From Cyclobacteriaceae bacterium (lineage in GTDB: Bacteria; Bacteroidota; Bacteroidia; Cytophagales; Cyclobacteriaceae), in the NCBI GenBank assembly GCA_025455225.1, contig JALOMY010000007.1:1-22760 (forward strand): a DNA stretch of 22,760 nt. The letters are read 5' to 3'. This document shows positions 14,645 through 22,760 of the stretch, piece by piece. Position numbers and translations under genes: made by a program. Below the pieces are notes generated by a model. That model was not told the DNA's origin and searched no databases. It was given only the letters and a program-made list of their open reading frames with translations. Every line of letters begins with the position of its first letter. The first letter of the stretch is position 1.

Positions 14645-15097
14645 ATGATGAAAAAGGTTCTTATAACAATATTGATAATCCTCATCGTTTTCCAATTTAT
14701 ACGACCACCAAAAAACAATAGCGAAGGCACATCATCAAATGACATTTCGTTAGTTTACGGTATGCCCGATGCTGTTCATCAGGTATTGGTTCAAAAATGT
14801 TATGACTGCCACAGCAATTCCACTTATTATCCCTGGTATTCAAACATTCAACCCATAGGCTGGTGGTTGTACAGCCATATTAGGGAAGGAAAAGAACATT
14901 TAAACTTTTCAGAGTTTGGAACCTACGACAACAAAAAATCAAGCCACAAACTGGAAGAACTTTCGGAAGCTGTAACAGAAGGATGGATGCCTTTAGAAAG
15001 TTATGTGTGGATGCATCCCCAAACAAAAATAACACCACAAGAAACCGAAATGATTAACAATTGGATTCAGTCTACCGGTGTAGAAATAAAAAAGTGA
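14645..15097 (+). CDS. Haem-binding domain (Haem_bd) protein
   Basis: A 150-residue protein with an N-terminal hydrophobic anchor or signal (residues 4-18) and the Haem_bd domain. The core is VQKCYDCHSNSTYYPWYSNIQP with a CxxCH haem motif (Cys52, Cys55, His56), followed by a WWLYSHIREGKEHLNFSEF block. The C-terminal WMPLESYVWMHPQTKITPQE segment, in which His125 may be the distal ligand, is also typical. It is likely a periplasm-facing membrane-tethered c-type haem protein. Its electron partner is not visible. It is divergent from the glutamate-synthase-like gene (101-nt gap) and its stop sits inside the hairpin shared with the M14 gene. Confidence 0.9.
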   Translation: MMKKVLITILIILIVFQFIRPPKNNSEGTSSNDISLVYGMPDAVHQVLVQKCYDCHSNSTYYPWYSNIQPIGWWLYSHIREGKEHLNFSEFGTYDNKKSSHKLEELSEAVTEGWMPLESYVWMHPQTKITPQETEMINNWIQSTGVEIKK

Positions 15098-15122
15098 GGA
15101 ATAGCCAGATGCCATTCCTCAC
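15088..15122 (-). terminator. Shared hairpin terminating the M14 peptidase gene
   Basis: GTGAGGAAT (15094-15102) pairs perfectly with ATTCCTCAC (15114-15122) around an 11-nt loop. Read on the minus strand it is followed by TTTTTT (15093-15088), so it is a good intrinsic terminator for the M14 gene. It may also serve the Haem_bd gene, whose stop it contains. Confidence 0.75.
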
Positions 15123-15184
15123 GTAGTTACTAACACATTGTGCTTGCTTAGTGCATAACTCATTCGCTTATTACTACAATATTG

Positions 15185-17755
15185 TTAGCGCCCTGCCCCG
15201 GCATTCAAAGTTGGTCCAAGAAAGATGGCATTCATCAGCATTCGGTTCGTACCAAACCAAAACGCACGAAAGGTTAAGTTCTCAGTAAATCCAATCACTC
15301 TCCCTTGACCGATCGGAATAAATCCAACCATGGATGAGTTTTTCAATTTCTCCAGACTTCCTTTTGTTATATACCCGCTGATTAAGGGTTGAGCCGTGAA
15401 TATGGCCGGATTGCCAAATGCAGATTTGGATGGTTCCATAAACAACAAACCGCTTTTAAATACAGGAATCTTTGAATTCGTGTAACCGTAAAAAAGGGGA
15501 TTGGTTTTGTCAATTTGCACTTCGAAAATTGCCCCGCTTAGGGCTTCTGCTCCGCTCGAAAAAGCGATATCTGCATAGGGTTTAGCTTTAGCATACTCAT
15601 CCTTTTTTTCGTCCTTTTTCATTTCAAACTTTCCTAACCCACTGTTATTCAGCCAGTTCAAAGCAGATTTAATCCCTATAACAACACCACCATTCTGAAC
15701 CCATGTACGTAAACGCTCCTTAACAGCCTCATTCAATCCGGAATAAGAACCTGTACTTAATATCAGGGTGTTGTACTTCTCGTATGAATTCAATCGGTTA
15801 AAAACATCAATTGGTATAAGGCTGACAGGTATCTGAAAGCGGGTGTCCAGTAAATGCCATATTTCTCCCACATCATTTCCTGAAATTCCATCGCCTGTGA
15901 GTATGGCGATTTTCGGTTGACGAAGTACCGAAAAGTTATTACTGCCAAGGCTCAGTCCTTTATAATCCAGCCCAGTGTTTAAAGCATGAACATCTATTCC
16001 ATCCTGAAGTGTAATCTCACGCAATAAAAACTCAATCAGGTCTGTACTTTGATTTTGCAATCCAAGGGGTATGATGAATGAGCCAGCTCCAAATTTCTTT
16101 CCGTCCGGAGTGTTGAATTCTCCATGAGCAACTTTCACAACAATATTTTTGCTTAATAGCCGGTTCAATGCACGGGGCGCATAATATCCGTGTCCTTCAA
16201 AAGCATAGGCATAAGTTGCCGTTCCCCCGATCACTTTTCCGGTCGGTTTCGTAGCCGGATTAAACCGTTCTCCTTGAATTGAAGATGCCTGCAACTTAAA
16301 CTCCTCATACTCCAATCCAAAGGCAAGCGGTAAAGTCCAGGTTGAGATATCATAAAATAAACTATCCTGGAATTGCGTGCGCTTTTCAAACATAGCTTTA
16401 ATCAGCTTATACTGCTTCTGATTTAGCGGTACAACAAAGCTGTTTTCTGAATCAAATCGTTTGCCATTAATGGTTTGATTTCCATTTAACTTGTAAATAT
16501 CAATATCCTGTCGGTGTATAACTTCTGCAAAGTGATAGGCTTTGTATCGGTCCGATCCGGAAGTAAAAACAATTGCCTTCACGGGATCTCGCACTGCGTC
16601 ACTAATGCTGTTCTTAAAAAACTCCCGTTGATAGTTCAGTAACTCCTCACGCATAGCCTGTGCAGCTTCAAGGGTGGATAATGCAGTAGTAAATTGATTG
16701 CGTATGGTGAATGGAAAATGTAAAACACCGTTTACACTTTCCTGCGCATGTCCTCGAGAACTTGCCTGTTCAAACAGAATTCCAATGGCGCCTTGTACGT
16801 CCGGAAAGGTCGATCCTTTGCCGTAGTAGAAATCATCATAACCCTCTTGCGTATAGTATAGTGATCCGATTTTATCCAGGGCTTTGGCATGATATTCACC
16901 AATTTTACGGGTAAGGGTAAGATTTTTTTCCGGAGTTAAGGGATGCATGCGGGAAGGAACACCCGGCTGAAAGAAAAAGGTTGAATTGGTTCCCATTTCA
17001 TGATGGTCTGTTAAAACGGTAGGCTTCCATCGATGAAATTGAGTTATACGAGCCTGACTTTCAGGTTGTTGCGCAACAAGCCAATCACGATTCAGGTCAA
17101 ACCAGTAATGATTGGTACGTCCTCCGGGCCAGGGTTCATTATGCTCGGCATCATTAGGATCAGCTGAAATCAGCATTCCCCTGCGCGAATTTACCCAACT
17201 CGAAAATCGGTGAAGTCCATCTGGATTAAAGCTTGGATCAAATAAGATCACAACCTCATCCAATAGCTTTTCAATCTCAGGTCCTTGCGCAGCCGCAAGA
17301 TAATAAGCTACTGCCAGGGCCGCATTGCTTCCACTGGCTTCATTACCATGAATACTAAAGCCCATGTAAACTACATTGGGCATACTTTTTACTTCAAGAC
17401 TACCGGATTTGGAAGGATCGGTTAGCTGGATATGCTGTTGCCTGATTTCCTCAATCCGGCCATGATTCTTAGGAGAAGTAATGGTTAATAACAGCAATGG
17501 CCTGGTTTCGTGAGTTCGGCCGGTTTCCTGTATCGAAATACGATCAGAGGCATTGGCAAGGGCATACATATAATTGACCAGCCTATCGTGGCTGATATGC
17601 CACTCACCCACTTCATGACCTATGATGGATTGTGGAGTTGGAATGGAGGAATTATATGTTACCTGATCGGGTAAGTAATAGGAAAGGTCGGGCTGGGCGG
17701 CTGTAGTAAGGCTATTAAAGAATAATAAAATCAAGACTGCTAGCGCATTTTTCAT
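15185..17755 (-). CDS. Exported M14-family zinc carboxypeptidase-like protein
   Basis: An 856-residue exported protein with a signal peptide (residues 1-20, ending TTAAQ). The M14 catalytic domain is about 45-340: zinc ligands His136 and Glu139 in SIHGNEASG and His251 or 252 in LTDHHEMG. Also present are NPDG and SSWVNSRR (substrate-binding Arg region), DLNRDW, and the likely catalytic Glu329 in GILFEQASSRG. The long C-terminal half contains a Rossmann-like segment (LGSNNFSVLRQPKIAILTG, YNTLILSTGSYSG, LRTWVQNGGVVIG) like the class-I glutamine-amidotransferase-type domain found after M14 in Bacteroidota. It probably digests peptides in the periplasm. It is divergent from the Oar-like receptor, with a 201-nt gap. 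Confidence 0.9.
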   Translation of the reverse strand: MKNALAVLILLFFNSLTTAAQPDLSYYLPDQVTYNSSIPTPQSIIGHEVGEWHISHDRLVNYMYALANASDRISIQETGRTHETRPLLLLTITSPKNHGRIEEIRQQHIQLTDPSKSGSLEVKSMPNVVYMGFSIHGNEASGSNAALAVAYYLAAAQGPEIEKLLDEVVILFDPSFNPDGLHRFSSWVNSRRGMLISADPNDAEHNEPWPGGRTNHYWFDLNRDWLVAQQPESQARITQFHRWKPTVLTDHHEMGTNSTFFFQPGVPSRMHPLTPEKNLTLTRKIGEYHAKALDKIGSLYYTQEGYDDFYYGKGSTFPDVQGAIGILFEQASSRGHAQESVNGVLHFPFTIRNQFTTALSTLEAAQAMREELLNYQREFFKNSISDAVRDPVKAIVFTSGSDRYKAYHFAEVIHRQDIDIYKLNGNQTINGKRFDSENSFVVPLNQKQYKLIKAMFEKRTQFQDSLFYDISTWTLPLAFGLEYEEFKLQASSIQGERFNPATKPTGKVIGGTATYAYAFEGHGYYAPRALNRLLSKNIVVKVAHGEFNTPDGKKFGAGSFIIPLGLQNQSTDLIEFLLREITLQDGIDVHALNTGLDYKGLSLGSNNFSVLRQPKIAILTGDGISGNDVGEIWHLLDTRFQIPVSLIPIDVFNRLNSYEKYNTLILSTGSYSGLNEAVKERLRTWVQNGGVVIGIKSALNWLNNSGLGKFEMKKDEKKDEYAKAKPYADIAFSSGAEALSGAIFEVQIDKTNPLFYGYTNSKIPVFKSGLLFMEPSKSAFGNPAIFTAQPLISGYITKGSLEKLKNSSMVGFIPIGQGRVIGFTENLTFRAFWFGTNRMLMNAIFLGPTLNAGAGR

Positions 17756-17915
17756 AACATTTTAATTTGAAACGAAATTGAGCGATCCTGCCGCCAACTA
17801 GCAAGAAAACAGAAAGGTATTTTACAAACGGTTGCACTGGCCATTGTTAACTTTTTGTGAATAAAAATGTGGAAAGAATTAAAGGGATTTTAAAGTCCAA
17901 AGTGGCAAATCCGGA

Positions 17916-17923
17916 TAATTTTG
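17916..17923 (+). promoter_or_regulatory. -7 box of the Oar-like receptor gene
   Basis: TAATTTTG fits TAnnTTTG and ends 33 nt before ATG 17957. Because it overlaps a possible TTG start at 17921, it argues for the later ATG. The -33 element is not clear (T-rich sequence around 17888). Confidence 0.45.
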
Positions 17924-17956
17924 TTGCCTTATTGTAAACAACTAAAAACCATATTT

Positions 17957-20900
17957 ATGAGGAGAATTTTACTACTCTCAGCCCTGCTGCTGACTGCTCT
18001 TATTGGAGTTCAGGCACAGGGTGTAACAACTGCTTCAATATCTGGTATTGTGGTTGACACCAAAGGTGAACCACTACCGGGAGCCAATGTTGTGGCAATA
18101 CACTTGCCCTCCGGAACGGAATATGGCGCATCCACACTTGCGTCCGGTCGATTTAATCTTCCGGCAGTACGTATCGGTGGGCCCTATCGTATTGCGGTTA
18201 CTTTTGTAGGATACGAAACGTACACCGTAGAAGATGTAAATCTTAGCCTGGGTCAAAATTTTGACTTCCGCGCAGTTCTTATCGAATCGGGTACTGAGCT
18301 GGCTGAAATCGTGGTGACTACAACCAGCATTTTCAATGCAGATCGCACGGGTGCTTCAACAAACATCAGTTCAAAAAGACTGCAAACAATGCCAACCCTG
18401 AATCGAAGCTTCACCGACATGACCCGCCTAACACCGCAGGCATCAGGCACCAGCTTTGCAGGACGAAACAACTTGTACAACAACCTCTCCATTGACGGAT
18501 CAATTCTTAACAATTCTTTCGGCTTGGCTTCATTGCCTGGTGGACAAACTAACTCGCAACCAATCAGCTTGGATGCGTTGGAAGAAATTACAGTAAACGT
18601 TGCTCCCTATGATGTAAGACAAGGTGGATTTACCGGTGCCGGTATTAACGCAGTAACCCGAAGCGGTACAAATGAATTCTCCGGTTCGGCTTATTATTTT
18701 ACCCGAAATGAAAATAGTGTAGGAAGTAAAGTAGCCAACGAGGAATTTTCTACCCCAACTTTTACGAATGATCAATACGGTCTTCGTATCGGAGGTCCGA
18801 TTATTAAAAACAAATTGTTCTTCTTTTTAAGTGGTGAATTGGAACGCAGGGCTGATCCAATCGGTCAGTTTACAGCTAAAGAAAGTACTACTGAATCTGG
18901 TGCCCGACTTACACGAACTGAAATGGACGCGATTCAGCAATTCTTAAGTAGTGCCTACGGCTATGAAGCTGGCCCGTATCAAGGATATGATATGCTGACC
19001 GAAAGTGATAAGATTACGGCCCGTATTGATTACAACATCAACAAAAACCACAAAATCTCCTTCCGCTACAATTATTTGAAGTCGATTCGTGATACGCCTA
19101 TGAGCAACTCCGGATCACAGGGCGGAAGACAGAACTCACAAAATAGTTTGCCATTTAGAAGCGCCAACTACATTATCAATAATAACTTTAATTCATTTGT
19201 TGCTGAATTAAACAGCATTATTGGTAAGAATTCCAACAACCTGGTAATCGGCTGGACAGGCTTCAGGGATTTCAGAAGTAGCCCGGGTGGTGTCTTCCCC
19301 TATGTTGATATAGAAAACGGAAATAACCAGAACGTTACTTCATTTGGTTATGAGTTATTTTCTGCAAACAACAAGTTGGATCAGGATGTATTTCAGATCT
19401 CCGATAACTTCAGCATCTATTTACCGAAGCACACAATTACCATAGGTACCGCGAATGAATTTTATTCATTTGCTAATGGTTTCATGCCCAATTTTTACAG
19501 CCGTTATCGCTTCCGCAACTATAATGAATTCTTCAATAGTGCACCTGCAGGAACGGAAATCCCAGTTCTGACTCCCGATGGAAGTGGTGGATTTACGGTA
19601 TCTCAAGGTACCAGCGATGGAACCGGAAGACCAACGTTATTTAATTACCGCTATTCAGCTGTTGATGGTGTAGAAGTTCCTTTGGCTGAAATGAAAGCAG
19701 CCCAAATTGGATTTTATGTTCAAGATGAATGGACAGCTTCTGATCGTTTGAAATTAACTGCAGGTCTTCGGATTGATATCCCGTATTTCCCGATTGACTT
19801 ACCAAAGAATCCTGCTTTAGATACCGTGCTGTTTACAAATGCTGAAAAGATTGATGTAAGTCGTCTTCCTGATGCGAAAGTATTATTCTCACCACGCATA
19901 GGTTTTAATTGGGATGTTAAAGGAGATAAATCCGCTCAGGTTCGCGGTGGAACGGGCGTATTTACCGGTCGGATTCCTTTTGTTTGGATGTCCAATCAGG
20001 CAAGCAATAACGGTGTACTGTTTGGTGTAGTAGAAGAACAGGGCACATCAACAGCACCTACCTTAGCGGATCGGCCGTTCGATCCAGATCCGAATGCCTA
20101 CAGACCGGGTACTGTTACTCTTCCTAATACAATTCAAATCGCCTCTACTGATCCAAACTTTAAATTCCCTCAGGTTTGGAGAAGTAATCTTGCGCTTGAT
20201 TACAAGTTACCATATGATGTTGTGATGACCCTTGAAGGTATTTTCACAAAAGACATAAATGCGGTTTACCATCGCAATGCCAACTTAACTGCACCGGTTG
20301 GAATTTGGGCAGGAGACGGACGAGTTCGTTACGCAGGTACTGATCCCGGTACACGGGCTGTTCGTTATACGGATGCAAGCAACAACGTTACATTCCAGGT
20401 AAGTGATGCCATCGTATTGGATAACACCAATAAAGGATGGTCAGCCAGCTTATCGGCACTATTCCGCAAGGACTGGAATAAGGATTTTTCAGCTACTGTC
20501 GGATATAACTATGGACCGTCTTATGACCTTACAAGTAATCCGGGATCTATTGCGTTCAGCGCATGGTCTGGTAACCAGGTTGTAGGTGATCCTAATCAAC
20601 CTGTTGTATCCTACTCAAGCAATCAGCAATTGCACAGATTAATTGCTTCAGCATCATTCCGTAAAGAATATGCTTCGCATTTTGCAACCGGCATCACCTT
20701 GTTCTATGAGGCACGCTCCGGTCTGCCTTTCTCCTATGTTTACTCAGGAGATATGAACGGAGACCGGGTGAACGGAAACGACCTGATCTATATTCCGCGT
20801 AACAAAGACGAAATCCTGTTATCAACTGAGAATGCTACAGATACACGTACCATTGATGAAATCTGGAATCAATTGGATGCCTACATCAGTCAGGACAAAT

Positions 20901-21262
20901 ATCTAAGTGAACATCGCGGACAATTCGCTGCACGTAATGGTGCCGAAACACCGTGGTCGGCTCAATTGGACATTCGTATTCTCCAGGACTTCTATATTAA
21001 TGTTAACAGAAAGAGAAATACGCTTCAGGTAACGTTTGATATTTTCAATTTTGGAAATATGCTGAATCCCGACTGGGGAGTAATTCAGACACCAATCCGG
21101 AATCAATTACTGACTTTCATTGGTCAGGAATCAACATCAGGACGTCCGGTATTCAGCTTCCCTCTCAATGGTGGCCAACCACTTAATGAGTCATTCAGAA
21201 ATTCACTGACGTTAAATTCTGTATGGCAAGCTCAACTTGGCATTCGTTACATATTTAATTAA
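17957..21262 (+). CDS. Oar-like TonB-dependent outer-membrane receptor
   Basis: A large outer-membrane protein (1101 residues from ATG 17957). The frame is open 12 codons earlier at a TTG, but ATG 17957 gives the clean signal peptide MRRILLLSALLLTALIGVQAQ. A carboxypeptidase-regulatory-like domain follows (about 23-108, ASISGIVVDTKGEPLPGANVVA). Next is the plug (about 112-250) with NNLYNNLSIDGS and YDVRQGGFTGAGINAVTRSGTNEFSGSAYYF, diagnostic for the Oar subfamily, then a long barrel ending in a ...LGIRYIFN strand. Imported substrate is unknown; Oar in Myxococcus is linked to cell-surface and adhesion functions. The downstream partner is a DUF4397 lipoprotein 9 nt away, rather than SusD. Confidence 0.9.
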   Translation: MRRILLLSALLLTALIGVQAQGVTTASISGIVVDTKGEPLPGANVVAIHLPSGTEYGASTLASGRFNLPAVRIGGPYRIAVTFVGYETYTVEDVNLSLGQNFDFRAVLIESGTELAEIVVTTTSIFNADRTGASTNISSKRLQTMPTLNRSFTDMTRLTPQASGTSFAGRNNLYNNLSIDGSILNNSFGLASLPGGQTNSQPISLDALEEITVNVAPYDVRQGGFTGAGINAVTRSGTNEFSGSAYYFTRNENSVGSKVANEEFSTPTFTNDQYGLRIGGPIIKNKLFFFLSGELERRADPIGQFTAKESTTESGARLTRTEMDAIQQFLSSAYGYEAGPYQGYDMLTESDKITARIDYNINKNHKISFRYNYLKSIRDTPMSNSGSQGGRQNSQNSLPFRSANYIINNNFNSFVAELNSIIGKNSNNLVIGWTGFRDFRSSPGGVFPYVDIENGNNQNVTSFGYELFSANNKLDQDVFQISDNFSIYLPKHTITIGTANEFYSFANGFMPNFYSRYRFRNYNEFFNSAPAGTEIPVLTPDGSGGFTVSQGTSDGTGRPTLFNYRYSAVDGVEVPLAEMKAAQIGFYVQDEWTASDRLKLTAGLRIDIPYFPIDLPKNPALDTVLFTNAEKIDVSRLPDAKVLFSPRIGFNWDVKGDKSAQVRGGTGVFTGRIPFVWMSNQASNNGVLFGVVEEQGTSTAPTLADRPFDPDPNAYRPGTVTLPNTIQIASTDPNFKFPQVWRSNLALDYKLPYDVVMTLEGIFTKDINAVYHRNANLTAPVGIWAGDGRVRYAGTDPGTRAVRYTDASNNVTFQVSDAIVLDNTNKGWSASLSALFRKDWNKDFSATVGYNYGPSYDLTSNPGSIAFSAWSGNQVVGDPNQPVVSYSSNQQLHRLIASASFRKEYASHFATGITLFYEARSGLPFSYVYSGDMNGDRVNGNDLIYIPRNKDEILLSTENATDTRTIDEIWNQLDAYISQDKYLSEHRGQFAARNGAETPWSAQLDIRILQDFYINVNRKRNTLQVTFDIFNFGNMLNPDWGVIQTPIRNQLLTFIGQESTSGRPVFSFPLNGGQPLNESFRNSLTLNSVWQAQLGIRYIFN

Positions 21263-21271
21263 TTAGGAAAC

Positions 21272-22150
21272 ATGAAAATCAATATAAAACTTTTAGTTAT
21301 CCTTCTAGGCACGGTAACTATTGCTTGTGAACCGGAATACCCGACACCAACACCTGTTTCGGCACATGACCCGTTAACAGGAAAGCCACGTGTTGCTCCG
21401 AAAGCCAATGTTATGGCTATACATGCATCGCCTAATGCCGGAACAGTTAACCTTGCTGTTGATAATGCGACAGTTGCAGGAACTGATCTAACTTTCGCAC
21501 AAAAATTCCCATCAACAGGTGTATATTCAAATGCAATTGAAGCTGGCTCCAGACAGATTCGCGTTCAATCGGGTACTACTTCATTATTAAGTACACGACC
21601 CTTTTTGAACGGAAATTCAAACAGTTCATTTTTTGTAATCGGTCGTGGAGGAGTAACCGCTTCATCTCGGGCAGACAGGCTTCGCTTAATTGAATTACTG
21701 AACGAGTCCATTCCGGCCTTACCAACTGGAACTCCCAACACAGCTCATGTTCGATTCTTCAATTTCGGATTAATTGTTCCTACGCCTGCAGACGCCCCAA
21801 CTTCTACCACGCTTCCGGGTATTTCGCTGCAAATAGACGCTGCCAGCACTATTACAACTCCACCGGGAGGAGGTTTTTTCCTTAGCCCTGCTGCTACTTT
21901 CCCGGCTTCGTCAGCGAACACAAGGAATTACGCAGCTACAACAACTACATTTACCGCGTTTACGGTACCAAATGTAGGAGCCGCAGGAAATGATTTCCTT
22001 CTCGATGTAGTCAAAGCAAGTGATGGAGCAGTTGTAGTAAATGATATTGCACTTAATTTAGTTGCAGGCAAAGTTTATACACTTGCACTTATTGGAAGCG
22101 ATGATCCTGCTGAGCAAGCATATCAATTACTGGTTATAACACATCGGTAA
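21272..22150 (+). CDS. DUF4397-domain surface lipoprotein
   Basis: A 292-residue lipoprotein: signal segment MKINIKLLVILLGTVTIAC, lipidated Cys19. A proline-rich linker follows, then a DUF4397 beta-sandwich (about 45-165) recognised by ANVMAIHASPNAGTVNLAVDN and GVYSNAIEAGSRQIRV. A second, related half continues to the C-terminus (about 150-292, TAHVRFFNFG and VAGKVYTLALIG). No enzymatic motif. Starts 9 nt after the receptor stop, so it is in the same operon and probably works with it at the outer membrane, although no interaction can be read from the sequence. A strong terminator follows 20 nt after the stop. Confidence 0.85.
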   Translation: MKINIKLLVILLGTVTIACEPEYPTPTPVSAHDPLTGKPRVAPKANVMAIHASPNAGTVNLAVDNATVAGTDLTFAQKFPSTGVYSNAIEAGSRQIRVQSGTTSLLSTRPFLNGNSNSSFFVIGRGGVTASSRADRLRLIELLNESIPALPTGTPNTAHVRFFNFGLIVPTPADAPTSTTLPGISLQIDAASTITTPPGGGFFLSPAATFPASSANTRNYAATTTTFTAFTVPNVGAAGNDFLLDVVKASDGAVVVNDIALNLVAGKVYTLALIGSDDPAEQAYQLLVITHR

Positions 22151-22170
22151 ACAATTATTCTGATTAAATA

Positions 22171-22200
22171 AAAAGGCGTTCCAGTAGGAACGCCTTTTTT
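22171..22200 (+). terminator. Rho-independent terminator of the receptor/lipoprotein operon
   Basis: AAAAGGCGTTCC pairs with GGAACGCCTTTT around a 4-nt AGTA loop, followed by a TTTTTT tail. It is a perfect 12-bp stem, the clearest terminator on the plus strand. Confidence 0.9.
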
Positions 22201-22690
22201 AATGTGAAGAAATTTTTAATTATGTGATTACAAATCAACCCATTGATTAATGGGTACCAATTAATTAATACATTCAGCCATTTAAGTATTCTCTCATTTG
22301 GCTTAATGCCCATAAATAAAATATAATTTCAATTCTCCCTGCTCACCATTGTAATTATGGATACTATGTTCAAGATTTTATTTTTTAAATTGATTTTTCA
22401 GACGACTTTTTAATTAATTGAATATTCATGATTTATAAATAATCATCTATTCCATTAATCTAATCACTTGACTCTTCACGATAAACAACGAAAAGAATTT
22501 AACTTTAAAGTTAACCACTTTAAACATATGCAGGTGTTTGGCAATCATAAAACAGGTTCTGAAGATGGGATTAATAGTAAAGAAGGGAAACAGTCGGGGG
22601 GAGTGGCCTGATTCAATAGTGCCGGACTGCTCCTTTTTGTTGTATCAATCTGACCGATCGTGTCCGTAAAGTCAGGGCTCTGCCCAAAAT
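22201..22690. other. AT-rich intergenic spacer before the rRNA operon end
   Basis: About 490 nt with no convincing gene. It holds a perfect 16-nt palindrome at 22499-22514 and a 27-codon ATG frame at 22528-22611 (weak candidate). There is a possible stem at 22600-22633 followed by five Ts, and a short GGGC/GCCC stem at 22675-22685. I see no tRNA, promoter match or repeat array. Confidence 0.6.
22499..22514. repeat. Perfect 16-nt palindrome
   Basis: TTAACTTTAAAGTTAA is its own reverse complement. It lies 14 nt before the start of a 27-codon ORF and could be an operator, or chance in AT-rich DNA. Confidence 0.5.
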
Positions 22691-22720
22691 AAAAAAGGGT
22701 ACCTTTTCAAGTACCCTTTT
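22691..22720 (-). terminator. Terminator downstream of the 5S rRNA (rRNA operon)
   Basis: On the minus strand AAAAGGGTAC (22720-22711) pairs with GTACCCTTTT (22702-22693), a 10-bp stem with an 8-nt loop, followed by a run of T. It lies about 16 nt after the 5S 3' end. Confidence 0.85.
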
Positions 22721-22735
22721 CAAAAATAAAAGATA

Positions 22736-22760
22736 GGCAACGACTTACTCTCCCGGGTAT
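22736..22760 (-). rRNA. rrf: 5S ribosomal RNA (3' end only, partial)
   Basis: The last 25 bases read on the minus strand are the conserved 5S 3' terminus ACCCGGGAGAGTAAGTCG followed by TTGCC, which pairs with the 5' end in helix I. Most of the gene lies beyond the window. The rRNA operon therefore runs on the minus strand and ends here. Confidence 0.85.

Noticed and set aside
15094..15122. Hairpin as a transposon end or attachment site
   Set aside because: The perfect stem with Ts on one side, sitting between convergent genes, fits a terminator; no matching copy or target duplication is seen.
17921..17956. TTG start for the Oar-like receptor
   Set aside because: It overlaps the -7 box and puts 12 residues before the signal peptide; ATG 17957 begins MRRILLL directly.
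22528..22611. 27-codon ORF as a confirmed gene
   Set aside because: Too short and hydrophilic, without a recognised motif or promoter; kept only as a weak finding with its surroundings.

Overview
The window comes from a Bacteroidota chromosome, most likely a Cytophagales-type free-living bacterium. The evidence is promoters of the Bacteroidota form (TTTG, about 20 nt, TAnnTTTG), an Oar-like TonB-dependent receptor, a Haem_bd CxxCH protein, a DUF4397 lipoprotein, moderate GC and short AT-rich intergenic gaps. Coding density is high. I see no insertion sequence, prophage, CRISPR array or tRNA.

Layout. (1) 1-2460, minus strand: a methionine operon. A promoter at 2449-2479 is followed by a SAM-I riboswitch (2299-2415), a 47-codon ORF ending in nine cysteine codons (2149-2292), two mutually exclusive RNA hairpins (2095-2164), then metY and metX, which runs off the window. 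(2) 2505-4436: an exported protein-isoaspartate methyltransferase converging on a fabG-DinB operon. (3) 4517-6017: lpdA with a good promoter and terminator. (4) 6018-8318: a mostly non-coding stretch with a possible 40-aa membrane protein, an exported TPR protein, and a small exported protein ending in a CxxC tail. (5) 8378-12352, plus strand: deoC, a gapN-like aldehyde dehydrogenase, acylphosphatase and a beta-CASP nuclease in tight succession. (6) 12361-14543, minus strand: a membrane-anchored FMN glutamate-synthase-like protein and an unrecognised protein. (7) 14645-17755: a Haem_bd protein converging on a large exported M14 peptidase across a shared hairpin. (8) 17957-22200: an Oar-like receptor plus DUF4397 lipoprotein, closed by a strong terminator. 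(9) 22201-22760: AT-rich spacer, then the terminator and 3' end of a 5S rRNA on the minus strand, so an rRNA operon ends here.

How genes work together. MetX makes O-acetylhomoserine and MetY sulfhydrylates it to homocysteine. Their leader appears to read two signals: S-adenosylmethionine through the aptamer, and cysteine supply through translation of a poly-Cys ORF whose Cys codons form one arm of a switchable RNA stem. DeoC releases glyceraldehyde 3-phosphate, which the GapN-like enzyme could oxidise directly to 3-phosphoglycerate, and acylphosphatase can hydrolyse 1,3-bisphosphoglycerate. These three could therefore form a lower-glycolysis bypass.

The most interesting item is the tandem SAM-riboswitch and poly-cysteine leader ahead of metYX. 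The second is the loss of the canonical general-base glutamate in the GapN-like enzyme.
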